From Archaeoglobaceae archaeon (GTDB taxonomy: Archaea; Halobacteriota; Archaeoglobi; Archaeoglobales; Archaeoglobaceae): a stretch of 64,000 nt of DNA. Numbering within the stretch: position 1 is the stretch's first letter; each line of letters opens with the position of its first letter. The DNA is taken from assembly GCA_027064525.1 (NCBI GenBank), contig JAMOPJ010000008.1, forward strand, positions 96,929 through 160,928. Direction: 5' to 3'. Positions 42,550-50,279 of this stretch are shown here, one piece after another. The position numbers and the translations under genes were made by a program. The notes below the pieces were generated by a model, which did no database searches, had not been told where the DNA came from, and worked only from the letters and a program-made list of their open reading frames with translations.

Positions 42550-43485
42550 ATGATGATCCTCCCCGACGAAAAGATGCTCAAACTTATAAGGATGCTCGAA
42601 GAAGGGGCATCAGGCCAGAGGATTGCCGAAAAATTAGGAATTAGTAGGACATCTGTTTGGAAGATGATCAAAAAGCTCGAAAAGATGGGATACAAGATCT
42701 CCGCTAAGAGGAGGGTGGGTTACAAGCTCGTCGAATCTCCGGATCTATCACCCTATGAAGTTGCTAAGGTCTGTTACGATCTACGGGATCTTATCAGAGA
42801 AATCCACTACTACGACATCACGGATTCTACGAACGTCAAAGCCAAAGAACTGAATAAGCCGGGAGTTTTGGTTATAGCTGAAAGACAAACCGCTGGGAGG
42901 GGTAGGTTCGGAAGGACATGGATCAGCGAGCCGGGGGGTCTGTATTTCTCGTTGACCCTTCCGAAATCCCTGCCGATTGAGGAAATTCCAAAGCTCACAC
43001 TCACCACTGGTGTTGCAGTTGCTGAAGCCATTGGGGGAAGGCTGAAGTGGACGAACGATGTTCTAATAGATGGAAAGAAAGTTTGCGGAATTCTATGCGA
43101 GCTTGCTGGAGAGGTTGAAGATCCCCTAATCATCGTTGGAATTGGAATAAACGTCAATAATCCAGTTCCAGACTACGCAATATCGCTGAAGGATGTTTAC
43201 GGAAAACCACTCAATCGCTCAGAGATCCTTGGCAAGGTTTTGAGAAATTTCGCCAGATACTATGAGATGCTGATCGATGGAGAGTGGAGTAAGATCAGAG
43301 AACGGTGGAAGGAGCTTTCAGATACCTTGGGTAGGGAAATCATTGTGAAGGTTGCTGGTGAAGAATACAAAGGCAAAGCAATCGATATAGATGAAGATGG
43401 AGGACTGCTGCTCGAAACGGATAAAAAAATTATAAAAGTGTATTCGGGAGAATGTTTCTACGTCAGCGACTTTCAATCTTCTTGA
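42550..43485 (+). CDS. birA: Biotin-protein ligase with N-terminal HTH (BirA type)
   Basis: A 311-residue bifunctional BirA. An N-terminal winged helix (SGQRIAEKLGISRTSVWKMIKKLEKMGYKI, about 19-48) precedes the ligase with the biotinyl-AMP loop AGRGRFGRTWISEPGGLYFS (split over 112-131), GRLKWTNDVLIDGKKVCGIL and IVGIGINVNN. A C-terminal SH3-like domain follows. It attaches biotin to carrier proteins such as those of pyruvate or acyl-CoA carboxylases and may repress biotin genes. None of those are in the window. Its 3' end overlaps the convergent secreted-protein gene by 23 nt. Confidence 0.95.
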   Translation: MMILPDEKMLKLIRMLEEGASGQRIAEKLGISRTSVWKMIKKLEKMGYKISAKRRVGYKLVESPDLSPYEVAKVCYDLRDLIREIHYYDITDSTNVKAKELNKPGVLVIAERQTAGRGRFGRTWISEPGGLYFSLTLPKSLPIEEIPKLTLTTGVAVAEAIGGRLKWTNDVLIDGKKVCGILCELAGEVEDPLIIVGIGINVNNPVPDYAISLKDVYGKPLNRSEILGKVLRNFARYYEMLIDGEWSKIRERWKELSDTLGREIIVKVAGEEYKGKAIDIDEDGGLLLETDKKIIKVYSGECFYVSDFQSS

Positions 43486-44140
43486 GCTCTATGACTTCGC
43501 TGAGCTCGTTGTCCTTGTAAATTACCCTTTTAACAAATACACCATCCTTGGTCAGCCAAAGAATCTGGGTAGTTTTGATCTTCATCGGGAAAGGACTTGT
43601 AAATACAGACTCCATGACCGTCTTGATCTTCATTGCCTTAAAGTTTCCAGCTTCAACGCTTATCGTCTCTTCATCAACTACCTTAGCGTAACCGAACGTT
43701 ACACCTTTGACAGCTATCTCACCCATGGGCGTCCACGCTGAGCCTTCAAACGTTGCAAATCTAACCCAAGTTTTTCCAATCCAAAGGGGGTAGTCGATGT
43801 AAAGCAAATGAGGTTGAAATGTAAAGTTCATCAGGGTTCTGCTGAATCCAACTTCATAGATCTCAAGAATGTAAGTGTCCCCACGTTTTACCTTGATTGT
43901 ATGTTTTTCATAACCTCCAAGTTTCGTAAGGTTGAATTCATAAGCATGATCAGTTTTGTTCCAGAATAGGACCGCTTCACTTCCTGTCCTCTCCGGAAAA
44001 TTCTTGGAGTATGTCATGTTGTAAACGAACACGTATTCTGTAAGTTTGTCGAAATTCGGCAACTTATAAACCTCAGCTGAAGCTACGCCCGCTGTTGCTA
44101 CAACGATAGCCAAAACTAAGATCACAAATAAACTTCGCAT
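43463..44140 (-). CDS. Secreted protein of unknown function
   Basis: A 225-residue protein with a clear signal peptide (SLFVILVLAIVVATAGVASAE, about residues 3-23) and a beta-rich body with three NxS/T sites (NMT, NKT, NLT). Repeated beta hairpins such as YPLWIGKTWVRF, and VEAGNFKAMKIKT followed by ILWLTKDGVFVKRV, resemble DUF3108-like beta-barrel lipoproteins, but there is no lipobox cysteine. I do not recognise a specific family. It is a single gene on the minus strand. Confidence 0.7.
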   Translation of the reverse strand: MRSLFVILVLAIVVATAGVASAEVYKLPNFDKLTEYVFVYNMTYSKNFPERTGSEAVLFWNKTDHAYEFNLTKLGGYEKHTIKVKRGDTYILEIYEVGFSRTLMNFTFQPHLLYIDYPLWIGKTWVRFATFEGSAWTPMGEIAVKGVTFGYAKVVDEETISVEAGNFKAMKIKTVMESVFTSPFPMKIKTTQILWLTKDGVFVKRVIYKDNELSEVIELKKIESR

Positions 44141-44189
44141 ATACAGTTAGATACTTTTAAAAATTTAAGTTTTTCGAAAAATAAAAAAA

Positions 44190-44441
44190 TTAACCACCGG
44201 AAATAACCCTCATAACAACAACTTCTCCTTCTTCAACGAAATCATCAGTGGGAATTGGGATGTTGTCCTTAACCAAAACGACCGTTTCGGGGTTTATTCC
44301 CAAGCTTGAAAGCACTTCCGAATACCTCGTTCCTTCTTCAACCTCCAACTCCTTCTCCTTGATATCGAAACCTCCAACGAACTTGAACTTAATCTTCTTC
44401 AGTGAGGACCTCTTTTGCAATTTCTTTGAGATCTTTCCCAC
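44190..44441 (-). CDS. ThiS/MoaD-like small modifier protein (SAMP-like)
   Basis: A beta-grasp protein whose recognisable part begins at KKIKFKFVGG and ends VVVMRVISGG. The di-glycine C-terminus and LVKDNIPIPTDDFVEEGE are typical of ThiS/MoaD and archaeal ubiquitin-like modifiers. After activation by an E1-like enzyme the terminal glycine would carry sulfur or be joined to proteins. The start is unclear. GTG at 44441 gives the longest frame, but the conserved part starts near 44400 and no ATG exists; a CTG at 44402-44404, preceded by AGAGGT, is an alternative. It overlaps the end of the small gene upstream. Confidence 0.8.
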   Translation of the reverse strand: MGKISKKLQKRSSLKKIKFKFVGGFDIKEKELEVEEGTRYSEVLSSLGINPETVVLVKDNIPIPTDDFVEEGEVVVMRVISGG

Positions 44442-44562
44442 CTCCGGGCTTTAATGCTTCCTCCTTTAAATCCTCAAGGTTCTTCTCAATCGACTTCTCG
44501 TCCTTCATCTTTTCCTTTTCCTTCCCCTTATCCTTGTAGGATTTCCAATCGAATGTCCTCAT
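44389..44562 (-). CDS. Small charged protein coupled to the ThiS-like gene
   Basis: A 57-residue, highly charged protein (RTFDWKSYKDKGKEKEK at the start, LKPGGGKDLKEIAKEVLTEED at the end), probably helical. Its last codons overlap the start region of the ThiS/SAMP-like gene, so translation of the second may depend on the first. A TATA-like element inside a palindrome lies about 40 bases upstream. I do not know the family; the pairing suggests a partner of the modifier. Confidence 0.6.
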   Translation of the reverse strand: MRTFDWKSYKDKGKEKEKMKDEKSIEKNLEDLKEEALKPGGGKDLKEIAKEVLTEED

Positions 44563-44591
44563 ACTACCACTAAACATTATTTTGCGAAAAG

Positions 44592-44612
44592 CCGTAATAA
44601 ACCTTTTTACGG
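44592..44612. promoter_or_regulatory. Inverted repeat over the promoter of the ThiS-like gene pair
   Basis: CCGTAA and TTACGG arms are separated by 9 bases. On the minus strand the centre reads GGTTTATTA, which lies 25-35 bases before the ATG at 44562 and could be its TATA box. A regulator bound here would cover the promoter. Confidence 0.4.
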
Positions 44613-44646
44613 TTCAAAAGTTAATGTTTTAAAACATATTATAAAA

Positions 44647-45522
44647 TCAATCGAACAATTCATTCAGCCATATCTTATGCTTGCCAAGCTTTCCATCGAA
44701 ATTTGCCGCGGTAATCTTTACAACGCCCGGAACCTTCATGGCTACGGATATCCCAGCTCTCATTGCATCCTTCACAACATCCAAGCTGATCCCGTTTATG
44801 ACTATCTCATAAACTCCTTTAATGTTCTTTGGCAGTTCTGACTCAACCCTATCCCTCAAACTTGGACAGAATTTCTCGTTCGTTGAAGCCTTCAGGAATC
44901 TGTATCTCGATCCCACTTTAGAACCCGAAGCAACTATTGGAAAAGGTGTTATTACGCCCTCAACGTTCGATATAGCATCAACAGCGGCCTTAGCGGCCAT
45001 CAAAGCTGAAGCTTGACTTTCTGCCATTATTATGAAGTTACCCCCAGCTACACCATCGATGAAGCCGAAACTGTCTTCTATTATGAAGTCACCTTCCATT
45101 ATCGGTATCTTCCAGCATTTCCTTCCATTTACTTTTATCTCCTCCTCAAAACCGTCTCCGAAGAACTTTATCTTATAACCTATTCTGAATTTCTTTTCGG
45201 CATTCGGTAGTCCATCGAAGACGGCAGTAGTCGGAGCTGGCAGAACACACTGTCCAATCCTCGCTAAAAGCTGTTTTTCAAGTTTTTCCTCATTGGGATT
45301 GCATATCATTGCATAAACTCCAACTCTTCCGTCCGGCGTTTCTTCTGGCTTTGCAATTCTGTCTATGCCGGCTTCAGCTGGGCACATTATTATGGATGTC
45401 GCGAAGCCCGTCGTTTCCCTCGCACATGCAAGAGCGAGCTCATAATCGAACGCGGTAATAAGAATTCTTGAAACCTTAATATCGAATGCCTCGGCAAACG
45501 TATCCTCTATCCTTGCAGTCAT
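44647..45522 (-). CDS. ftr: Formylmethanofuran:tetrahydromethanopterin formyltransferase
   Basis: A 291-residue enzyme that transfers the formyl group between methanofuran and H4MPT, part of the C1 pathway that Archaeoglobus runs oxidatively. Family motifs include IEDTFAEAFD, GFATSIIMCPAEAGIDR, PEETPDGRVGVY, LLARIGQCVLPAPTTAVFDG, WKIPIMEGDFIIEDSFGF, DGVAGGNFIIMAESQASAL and KITAANFDGKLG. The length is slightly short of 297 because the N-terminus is trimmed. It is 32 nt downstream of the RCK-DHH gene on the same strand. Confidence 0.97.
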   Translation of the reverse strand: MTARIEDTFAEAFDIKVSRILITAFDYELALACARETTGFATSIIMCPAEAGIDRIAKPEETPDGRVGVYAMICNPNEEKLEKQLLARIGQCVLPAPTTAVFDGLPNAEKKFRIGYKIKFFGDGFEEEIKVNGRKCWKIPIMEGDFIIEDSFGFIDGVAGGNFIIMAESQASALMAAKAAVDAISNVEGVITPFPIVASGSKVGSRYRFLKASTNEKFCPSLRDRVESELPKNIKGVYEIVINGISLDVVKDAMRAGISVAMKVPGVVKITAANFDGKLGKHKIWLNELFD

Positions 45523-45554
45523 CCGTTCCCGCTCTGAACTATCATATATAACCG

Positions 45555-46997
45555 TTATTCTTTGATCTCAACACCCAACGCGCTCAAAAATCTTCTCTTT
45601 ATAGCTTCGGTCAGAAGCTTACTGAGAGCATCCTTATCCGAAACGTCTCCAAATATTCCTAAAGGAATTTGACCCCCAGCGGCGTGCGCATGTCCTCCAG
45701 CGCTTCCAACATCTCCAAAAGCTCTTCTAAGAACCTCACCTATATTTATTCTGACATCCTTGTTCCTCGCTGATAGGTAGACGGTATCCTTTATGACTCC
45801 AAAAACGAGGACTGTCGATATACCCTCAAGCCTAAGCAAGAAGTCCGCAGCTTGAGGCAAAGCGTCTCTATCATTTATAAAGCCAGCAAAACTGATTAGA
45901 AAGCTTGAGTAGATCTGTCTGTTCTTTATCGCAGTTCCAAGCACATCGAGGGTTTCAGTGGATATGGCTGGCCCTTCCATCTTCTCTATCATCTCGTGAT
46001 CTACAAACGGATAGAGGTACGCTGCGGCGTAGAAGTCCGCCGTCCTCGTGTTCCTCTTGAATTCGTCAGTTTCACTCTTTATTCCGAAGAACAGAGCTGT
46101 TGCAAGGATTCTGCTTGGAACTATTTTTAGCTCCCTGAGGTATTCCGTCATTATCGTCGCAGCAGCTCCAACGTCCGTTCTAATATCAACGTATTCAGCT
46201 TCGACATTCTCGGCTGGATGATGGTCAATCACTATGTTTATTTTGATATCCTTGGGGATGGAGTTATTCACGCCCGGAGCTGAGCAATCGACAAGCGCAA
46301 ATTTCGTGTATTGTGATAGATCTACCTCGTCACCCCTTAGAAGTGGAATCTCAAGCAGATTGACCATAGCCCTGTTCTCCTGATGCAGAATTTCGCCGTA
46401 ATAGATTATATCCGCTTCTACTCCAAATCTCTTGGCGATCTCTTTCAAAGCGAATGCCGACGAAATCGCATCGGGATCGGGGTTGTCGTGCGTGAATATC
46501 CCCAACTTACCTCCCTTCGCACTTTCCAAAACCTTCCTAAATTTCTTGAGCTTTCTGAAGGTATCTATCCTCTTTATCGCATCTATAACAGCGTTCTTTA
46601 TGGCTTCAGACGGAACAACGACGAAATCTGCTCCAGCATGTTCGAGCTCCTCTTTAAGCTTTGGACTCGGAGCCCTCGCAATTATGAACACTTCCTTGCT
46701 GAACCTCCTTATGATCTCTATAGCCTCTTTGTTCACCTCCACGTCTGAGGTTAGCAGTAGTATCACCGAAACTCTATCGAAGTCCAAGTTCTCGTAGATG
46801 GACTCATCCCTCGCATCTCCAACTATCGCGTCGTAGTTCTCATCTCTAAGAACCTCTACTCTCTCTTTTGATATATCCACGGCAAGAACCTTTTTGCCTC
46901 TTTTAACGAGTTCTCTAACGACGCTGAATCCCGTCCCACCGCAACCTATTACGACGTATTCGTGCGTGAATTTACCTTCGGGAATCTCTTCAGCCAT
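45555..46997 (-). CDS. RCK (TrkA-N) - DHH phosphoesterase fusion
   Basis: A protein of 480 residues. The N-terminal Rossmann RCK domain contains VVIGCGGTGFSVVRELVKRG and AVDISKERVEVLRDENYDAIVGDARDE (split over 13-65). It is followed by a DHH phosphoesterase domain with FTHDNPDPDAISSAFALKEI, VDCSAPG and IDHHPAEN, and then DHHA1 with GSAGGHAHAAGGQIP. DHH-DHHA1 proteins cleave oligonucleotides or cyclic dinucleotides such as c-di-AMP. An RCK domain senses nucleotides or NAD(H). The fusion is known in archaea. ATG 46997 is used. The specific substrate is unknown. Confidence 0.92.
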   Translation of the reverse strand: MAEEIPEGKFTHEYVVIGCGGTGFSVVRELVKRGKKVLAVDISKERVEVLRDENYDAIVGDARDESIYENLDFDRVSVILLLTSDVEVNKEAIEIIRRFSKEVFIIARAPSPKLKEELEHAGADFVVVPSEAIKNAVIDAIKRIDTFRKLKKFRKVLESAKGGKLGIFTHDNPDPDAISSAFALKEIAKRFGVEADIIYYGEILHQENRAMVNLLEIPLLRGDEVDLSQYTKFALVDCSAPGVNNSIPKDIKINIVIDHHPAENVEAEYVDIRTDVGAAATIMTEYLRELKIVPSRILATALFFGIKSETDEFKRNTRTADFYAAAYLYPFVDHEMIEKMEGPAISTETLDVLGTAIKNRQIYSSFLISFAGFINDRDALPQAADFLLRLEGISTVLVFGVIKDTVYLSARNKDVRINIGEVLRRAFGDVGSAGGHAHAAGGQIPLGIFGDVSDKDALSKLLTEAIKRRFLSALGVEIKE

Positions 46998-47049
46998 CCC
47001 AATCCTAAAGGGCAAAAATGATATTTAAATCTAACCGCCAAGTCGATCT

Positions 47050-47346
47050 ATGGAATTGAAAGATGTTCAGAGATTGATCAAAGAAAAGTATTACGAGATA
47101 GATTCCAAATCAGGCCCACTCTTCCTGCTTGCGGTTTTGTTTGAGGAGGTTGGTGAGCTTGCTGAAGCTGTTCGCAAGCGTGAGCTATCTAGCATAAGGG
47201 AGGAGCTTACGGATGTCCTTTTCATGGTTCTAAGCTTAGCGAATCTCTTCGATTTGGATTTGGAGGAGAAACTAATTGAAAAATATGTTAAAGGAAATCC
47301 GAGCAAGGGTTGGGATCTACCACATGATCATAATAACGATAATTAG
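47050..47346 (+). CDS. MazG-like nucleotide pyrophosphohydrolase
   Basis: A 98-residue all-alpha protein with the Mg-binding E-x2-E / E-x2-D pattern: LFEEVGELAEAVRK (about 31-44) and IREELTDVLFMVLSLANLFDLD. It is the single-domain MazG form that hydrolyses NTPs or modified nucleotides to monophosphates (house-cleaning). It is divergent from the RCK-DHH gene with a 52-nt gap; a T7 run after the gene is a likely terminator. Confidence 0.9.
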   Translation: MELKDVQRLIKEKYYEIDSKSGPLFLLAVLFEEVGELAEAVRKRELSSIREELTDVLFMVLSLANLFDLDLEEKLIEKYVKGNPSKGWDLPHDHNNDN

Positions 47347-47389
47347 TTATCAATTTATAAAATGCTAAGATAATATTTATTCTAACCTA

Positions 47390-47396
47390 TTTTTTT
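47390..47396 (+). terminator. T-run after mazG
   Basis: Seven consecutive T residues lie 44 nt after the mazG-like stop in an AT-rich stretch, suitable as an archaeal intrinsic terminator. The about 90 bases after it hold no gene that I can support. Confidence 0.4.
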
Positions 47397-47485
47397 GTCA
47401 AAAGATTTCATAGAATCGTTTCGTTCTGAATCTCCTTTTATATCCATTTTCGTTTTTGTCGTATTTTCGGTTTCATCTTTTATGT

Positions 47486-47556
47486 GCCTATATAATAGTG
47501 AAACCAAAATGCTTATATATTATGGAGTCCGACTATTGTCCGACAATGTCGGACAA
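47486..47556 (+). promoter_or_regulatory. Promoter and phased operator of the RHH-ftsZ operon
   Basis: Two TATA-like boxes (CTATATAAT 47488-47496 and CTTATATA 47512-47519) are followed by a perfect inverted repeat at 47536-47556 (arms TTGTCCGACA and TGTCGGACAA around one A). A further GTCCGAC half-site lies at 47527-47533. The three half-sites start at 47527, 47538 and 47548, one helical turn apart, as expected for ribbon-helix-helix dimers binding side by side over the start site. Autoregulation by the RHH protein encoded next is the simplest reading. Confidence 0.75.
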
Positions 47557-47574
47557 ATGAACCATGAACTGACC

Positions 47575-47604
47575 ACATGTGGGTGTCAACGGGCACCCAC
47601 ATGT
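47575..47604 (+). other. Inverted repeat / RNA hairpin in the RHH-ftsZ leader
   Basis: Arms ACATGTGGGTG and CACCCACATGT (11 perfect pairs) enclose an 8-nt loop, 26 nt before the RHH start codon. In RNA this is a stable hairpin in the leader; as DNA it could be a second operator. Confidence 0.6.
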
Positions 47605-47630
47605 AAGACGGTATATTTAGGTGAGCCGAA

Positions 47631-47804
47631 ATGAGAAAGATCTCGATCAGGCTTACAGATCAGCATTATGAAATGTTGGAGGCTCTTGTCCAGATGGGGG
47701 AGTATGCTTCTGTTAGTGAGGCTATTAGAGATGCTATTCGTAAGCTCTTGGCTGAGAAGGCTAAGCTTATTGAAAAGCAGCAGAATATGCGTCCTTACAT
47801 TTAG
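47631..47804 (+). CDS. Ribbon-helix-helix regulator (CdrS-like)
   Basis: A 57-residue protein [20 protein letters not shown], then [19 protein letters not shown] and a basic tail ending RPYI. The first strand (KISIRL), helix A and the S-V-S-E-A-I-R turn-helix are the RHH/MetJ-Arc fold. A short RHH gene directly before ftsZ is the arrangement known for CdrS, the cell-division regulator of haloarchaea. Start ATG 47631 follows AGGTGAG. The ftsZ ribosome site GGAGG begins on its stop codon, so the two genes are one transcript. It probably binds the palindromic operator upstream. Confidence 0.88.
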   Translation: MRKISIRLTDQHYEMLEALVQMGEYASVSEAIRDAIRKLLAEKAKLIEKQQNMRPYI

Positions 47805-47815
47805 GAGGAATGGTC

Positions 47816-48910
47816 ATGAAGTCTTTCGTAGTTAAGGCTCAGGAATATTATCAGAAGGAGAAGATTGAGGATAAGGAAATTAAGGATATAGATCTGCCCA
47901 AAATAGTTGTCGTGGGTGTTGGTGGTTCTGGAAACAACACCGTGACAAGGCTGAAGAATATAGGTGTTGATGGAGTTCTTACTGTGGCTGTCAACACAGA
48001 CAAGCAACATCTCCTGATAACTAAAGCTGATAAGAAGGTTCTGATCGGGAGGAGCATAACGAGAGGTTTGGGGGCGGGGGGTTATCCAGATATAGGGAGA
48101 AAAGCTGCGGAGATGGCGAGAGGTGTTTTTGAGCAACTTCTCTGCGATGCTAACATGGTGTTCATCTGTGCTGGGATGGGTGGAGGAACTGGAACCGGTG
48201 CTGCTCCGGTTATCGCTGAGGTTGCGAAGCAGCAGGGCGCGATAGTTATAAGCATGGCCAACATGCCGTTCTTGGTTGAGAGGGCAAGGCTTAGGAAGGC
48301 TGCTGAAGGTTTGGAGGAGCTTAGGAAGTATTCCGATACTGTTGTGGTTTTGGACAACAACAAGTTGCTCGAATATGTTCCAAACCTTCCAATCGAGCAG
48401 GCTTTCAGCGTTATGGATCAGCTCATAGCGGAAACGATAAAGGGCATAACGGATACGATAACTCGTCCTTCTCTCATGAACATCGACTTTGCAGATGTTA
48501 AGGCTGTGATGGAAAACGGTGGAGTTGCCGTTATGCTCGTCGGCGAATCGAAATCTCAATCGAAGGCGAAGGATGTGGTTAGGGATTGCCTAAACCATCC
48601 TCTCCTCGAAGTCGATTTCAGAGGAGCTAGGGGAGCTTTGATCCACATATCTGGAGGAAACGATCTGACAATTAAAGAGGCTGAAGAGATTGTTAGAGAA
48701 CTCACGTTTGAGATTGACGTTAACGCCAACGTGATATGGGGCGCGAGGATTGAGGATGAGTTGGAGGGAATGGTCAGGGTTATGGCCATAATGACCGGCG
48801 TTAGGTCTCCCAATCTCCTATCGAGATACGAGCCAGATGGAGAAATACCGCAGAAGAACGAGACCGTAGAAACGATAAGAAAGAAATTCGGAATCGACAG
48901 GATAAGATGA
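47816..48910 (+). CDS. ftsZ: Cell division protein FtsZ (FtsZ2 type)
   Basis: A 364-residue tubulin-family GTPase that forms the division ring. It has [17 protein letters not shown] (about 30-46), the tubulin signature [16 protein letters not shown], the T5/T6 region [21 protein letters not shown] split across 145-168, and the synergy loop [17 protein letters not shown]. The short C-terminus KKFGIDRIR and its RHH neighbour suggest FtsZ2 rather than FtsZ1. ATG 47816 is used because GGAGG (47804-47808) is 7 nt away; the ATG at 47810 is too close to it. Confidence 0.96.
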   Translation: MKSFVVKAQEYYQKEKIEDKEIKDIDLPKIVVVGVGGSGNNTVTRLKNIGVDGVLTVAVNTDKQHLLITKADKKVLIGRSITRGLGAGGYPDIGRKAAEMARGVFEQLLCDANMVFICAGMGGGTGTGAAPVIAEVAKQQGAIVISMANMPFLVERARLRKAAEGLEELRKYSDTVVVLDNNKLLEYVPNLPIEQAFSVMDQLIAETIKGITDTITRPSLMNIDFADVKAVMENGGVAVMLVGESKSQSKAKDVVRDCLNHPLLEVDFRGARGALIHISGGNDLTIKEAEEIVRELTFEIDVNANVIWGARIEDELEGMVRVMAIMTGVRSPNLLSRYEPDGEIPQKNETVETIRKKFGIDRIR

Positions 48911-48946
48911 ATGTCAAAAAGTGTAGTTAGACAACCCGCATTTCGT

Positions 48947-49342
48947 TTAATCGTTACTTTTGATTCTTTCGCCCCTCGAATAGACTACCGCCCTCCCATT
49001 TGCGATGATTTCATCACCTCTTAGAATCTTTATCTCGTAAAAGGATATTCTCTTTCCACCACCCACAAGCTTAGCCTCCGCTACGAGCTTGTCTCCGACA
49101 AAGGCCGGAGCTATGAAGTCCATGTCGATCGAAATGGCGAATCTCTTAACTCCATCGGCGTTCGCTGCCAAACCTAAAGCAAAGTCAGCGAGGGAAATCA
49201 GAAAACCCCCATGCGCGGATCCGTGGAAGTTCGTGAATTCCTCTCTAACGATTCCTTCAACCTTAGCGAATCCCGGCTTGAATTCGAGCACGTTTACTCC
49301 CAAAAATTTCCTAAACCTATCGTTCAGAATGTAACCTTCCAT
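48947..49342 (-). CDS. PaaI-type hotdog-fold thioesterase
   Basis: A 131-residue protein with the hotdog-fold core FTNFHGSAHGGFLISLADFALGLAANA. The H-G-S-x-H-G-G segment, with a following aspartate, is the catalytic region of PaaI-like acyl-CoA thioesterases. IDMDFIAPAFVGDKLVAEAKLVGGGKR and FYEIKILRGDEIIANGRAVV match the rest of the fold. It cleaves an acyl- or aryl-CoA. It is convergent with ftsZ and divergent from the FAH-family gene. Confidence 0.9.
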   Translation of the reverse strand: MEGYILNDRFRKFLGVNVLEFKPGFAKVEGIVREEFTNFHGSAHGGFLISLADFALGLAANADGVKRFAISIDMDFIAPAFVGDKLVAEAKLVGGGKRISFYEIKILRGDEIIANGRAVVYSRGERIKSND

Positions 49343-49430
49343 GTTCCAAGCTTGAGTTATGGGTTTTTAGAGGTTGTTAGCATAGCAAAAATAAAAACCG
49401 TTATATCTTTGCCACATCCTCCTATTTTTC

Positions 49431-50153
49431 ATGCTTGCCTACGGAAGGTTTATCGCGCATGGGGAGTTATTTGAAGGTTATTTCGAGATCGAGAACGGCA
49501 TAATCGATTTTGAGGGTCTGAAATTTGAAAGCGTCAAATTTCTTCCTCCCGTTAAACCTGAGAAGATAATCTGCATAGGTCTGAACTACGTGGATCACGC
49601 TGAAGAGCTGAATATGGAGCTTCCGGAGGAGCCGATAATATTTCTCAAGCCACCTTCAGCTATTATTGGGCACGAGGACTTCATAGAGTTACCGAGGCAG
49701 TCTAAAAGGGTTGATTACGAAGGAGAGCTTGCAGTTGTGATGGCCAAGAGGTGCAAAAACGTTTCTCGTGAAGATGCTCTCGAATACATCTTGGGATACA
49801 CGTGCTTCAACGACGTGACTGCGAGAGATCTGCAGAGGAAAGATGGACAGTGGACTCGTTCAAAATCTTTCGATACATTTGCCCCGATTGGCCCTTATGT
49901 TGCGTGCTTTAAGGATGCGTCGAATTTGAGAATTCAGACGAGAGTCAACGGCAAGATCGTTCAGAATTCAACGACTTCAAACCTGATATTTGATGTTCCG
50001 ACGCTGATTGAGTTCATTTCGTCGGTTATGACCCTGAAGATGGGAGATGTTATAGCTACAGGCACTCCAGCTGGAGTTGGAGAGCTTAGGAGTGGAGATG
50101 TAGTTGAAGTTGAGATTGAGAATATCGGAGTTTTGAGGAATTACGTGAGATAA
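49431..50153 (+). CDS. Fumarylacetoacetate-hydrolase-family protein
   Basis: A 240-residue protein. It has KIICIGLNYVDHAEELNMELPEEPIIFLKPPSAI (split over 44-77), a metal-binding glutamate pair in YEGELAVVM, the conserved NDVTARDLQRKDGQWTRSKSFDTFAPIGP region and ATGTPAGVG. This is the FAH catalytic domain. Members act on beta-diketo acids: fumarylpyruvate, oxaloacetate decarboxylation or 2-keto-4-pentenoate-type substrates. It lacks the N-terminal FAH domain. The start is a short-leader ATG preceded by an AT box near 49395-49405. Confidence 0.92.
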   Translation: MLAYGRFIAHGELFEGYFEIENGIIDFEGLKFESVKFLPPVKPEKIICIGLNYVDHAEELNMELPEEPIIFLKPPSAIIGHEDFIELPRQSKRVDYEGELAVVMAKRCKNVSREDALEYILGYTCFNDVTARDLQRKDGQWTRSKSFDTFAPIGPYVACFKDASNLRIQTRVNGKIVQNSTTSNLIFDVPTLIEFISSVMTLKMGDVIATGTPAGVGELRSGDVVEVEIENIGVLRNYVR

Positions 50154-50164
50154 TGGGAACAAAA

Positions 50165-50192
50165 GATTGCTCGTTGGAATAGCAGTCTTTAG
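50165..50192 (+). terminator. Hairpin and T-run after the FAH-family gene
   Basis: GATTGCT (50165-50171) and AGCAGTC (50179-50185) can pair (one G-U) around a short loop, followed by a few T residues. It is a weak intrinsic terminator candidate. Confidence 0.35.
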
Positions 50193-50279
50193 CAAGAATA
50201 CATGGAATTCAAGATTTGGATATTAACCGAGTCAGGACAATCAATTAAGTATTTTAATCAAATCACCCAGCTTAAGCCT

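Noticed and set aside
47395..47634. A 79-codon frame across the RHH-ftsZ promoter
   Set aside because: It spans the TATA boxes, palindromic operator and hairpin, starts with TTG without a ribosome site, and overlaps the RHH start.
47801..48559. A 252-codon antisense frame over ftsZ
   Set aside because: It mirrors the codon pattern of ftsZ, and its protein lacks any recognisable domain.
50202..50279. N-terminal extension of valine-tRNA ligase
   Set aside because: The 26 extra residues do not resemble the family, and the AT box lies within this segment, so it is promoter rather than coding sequence.
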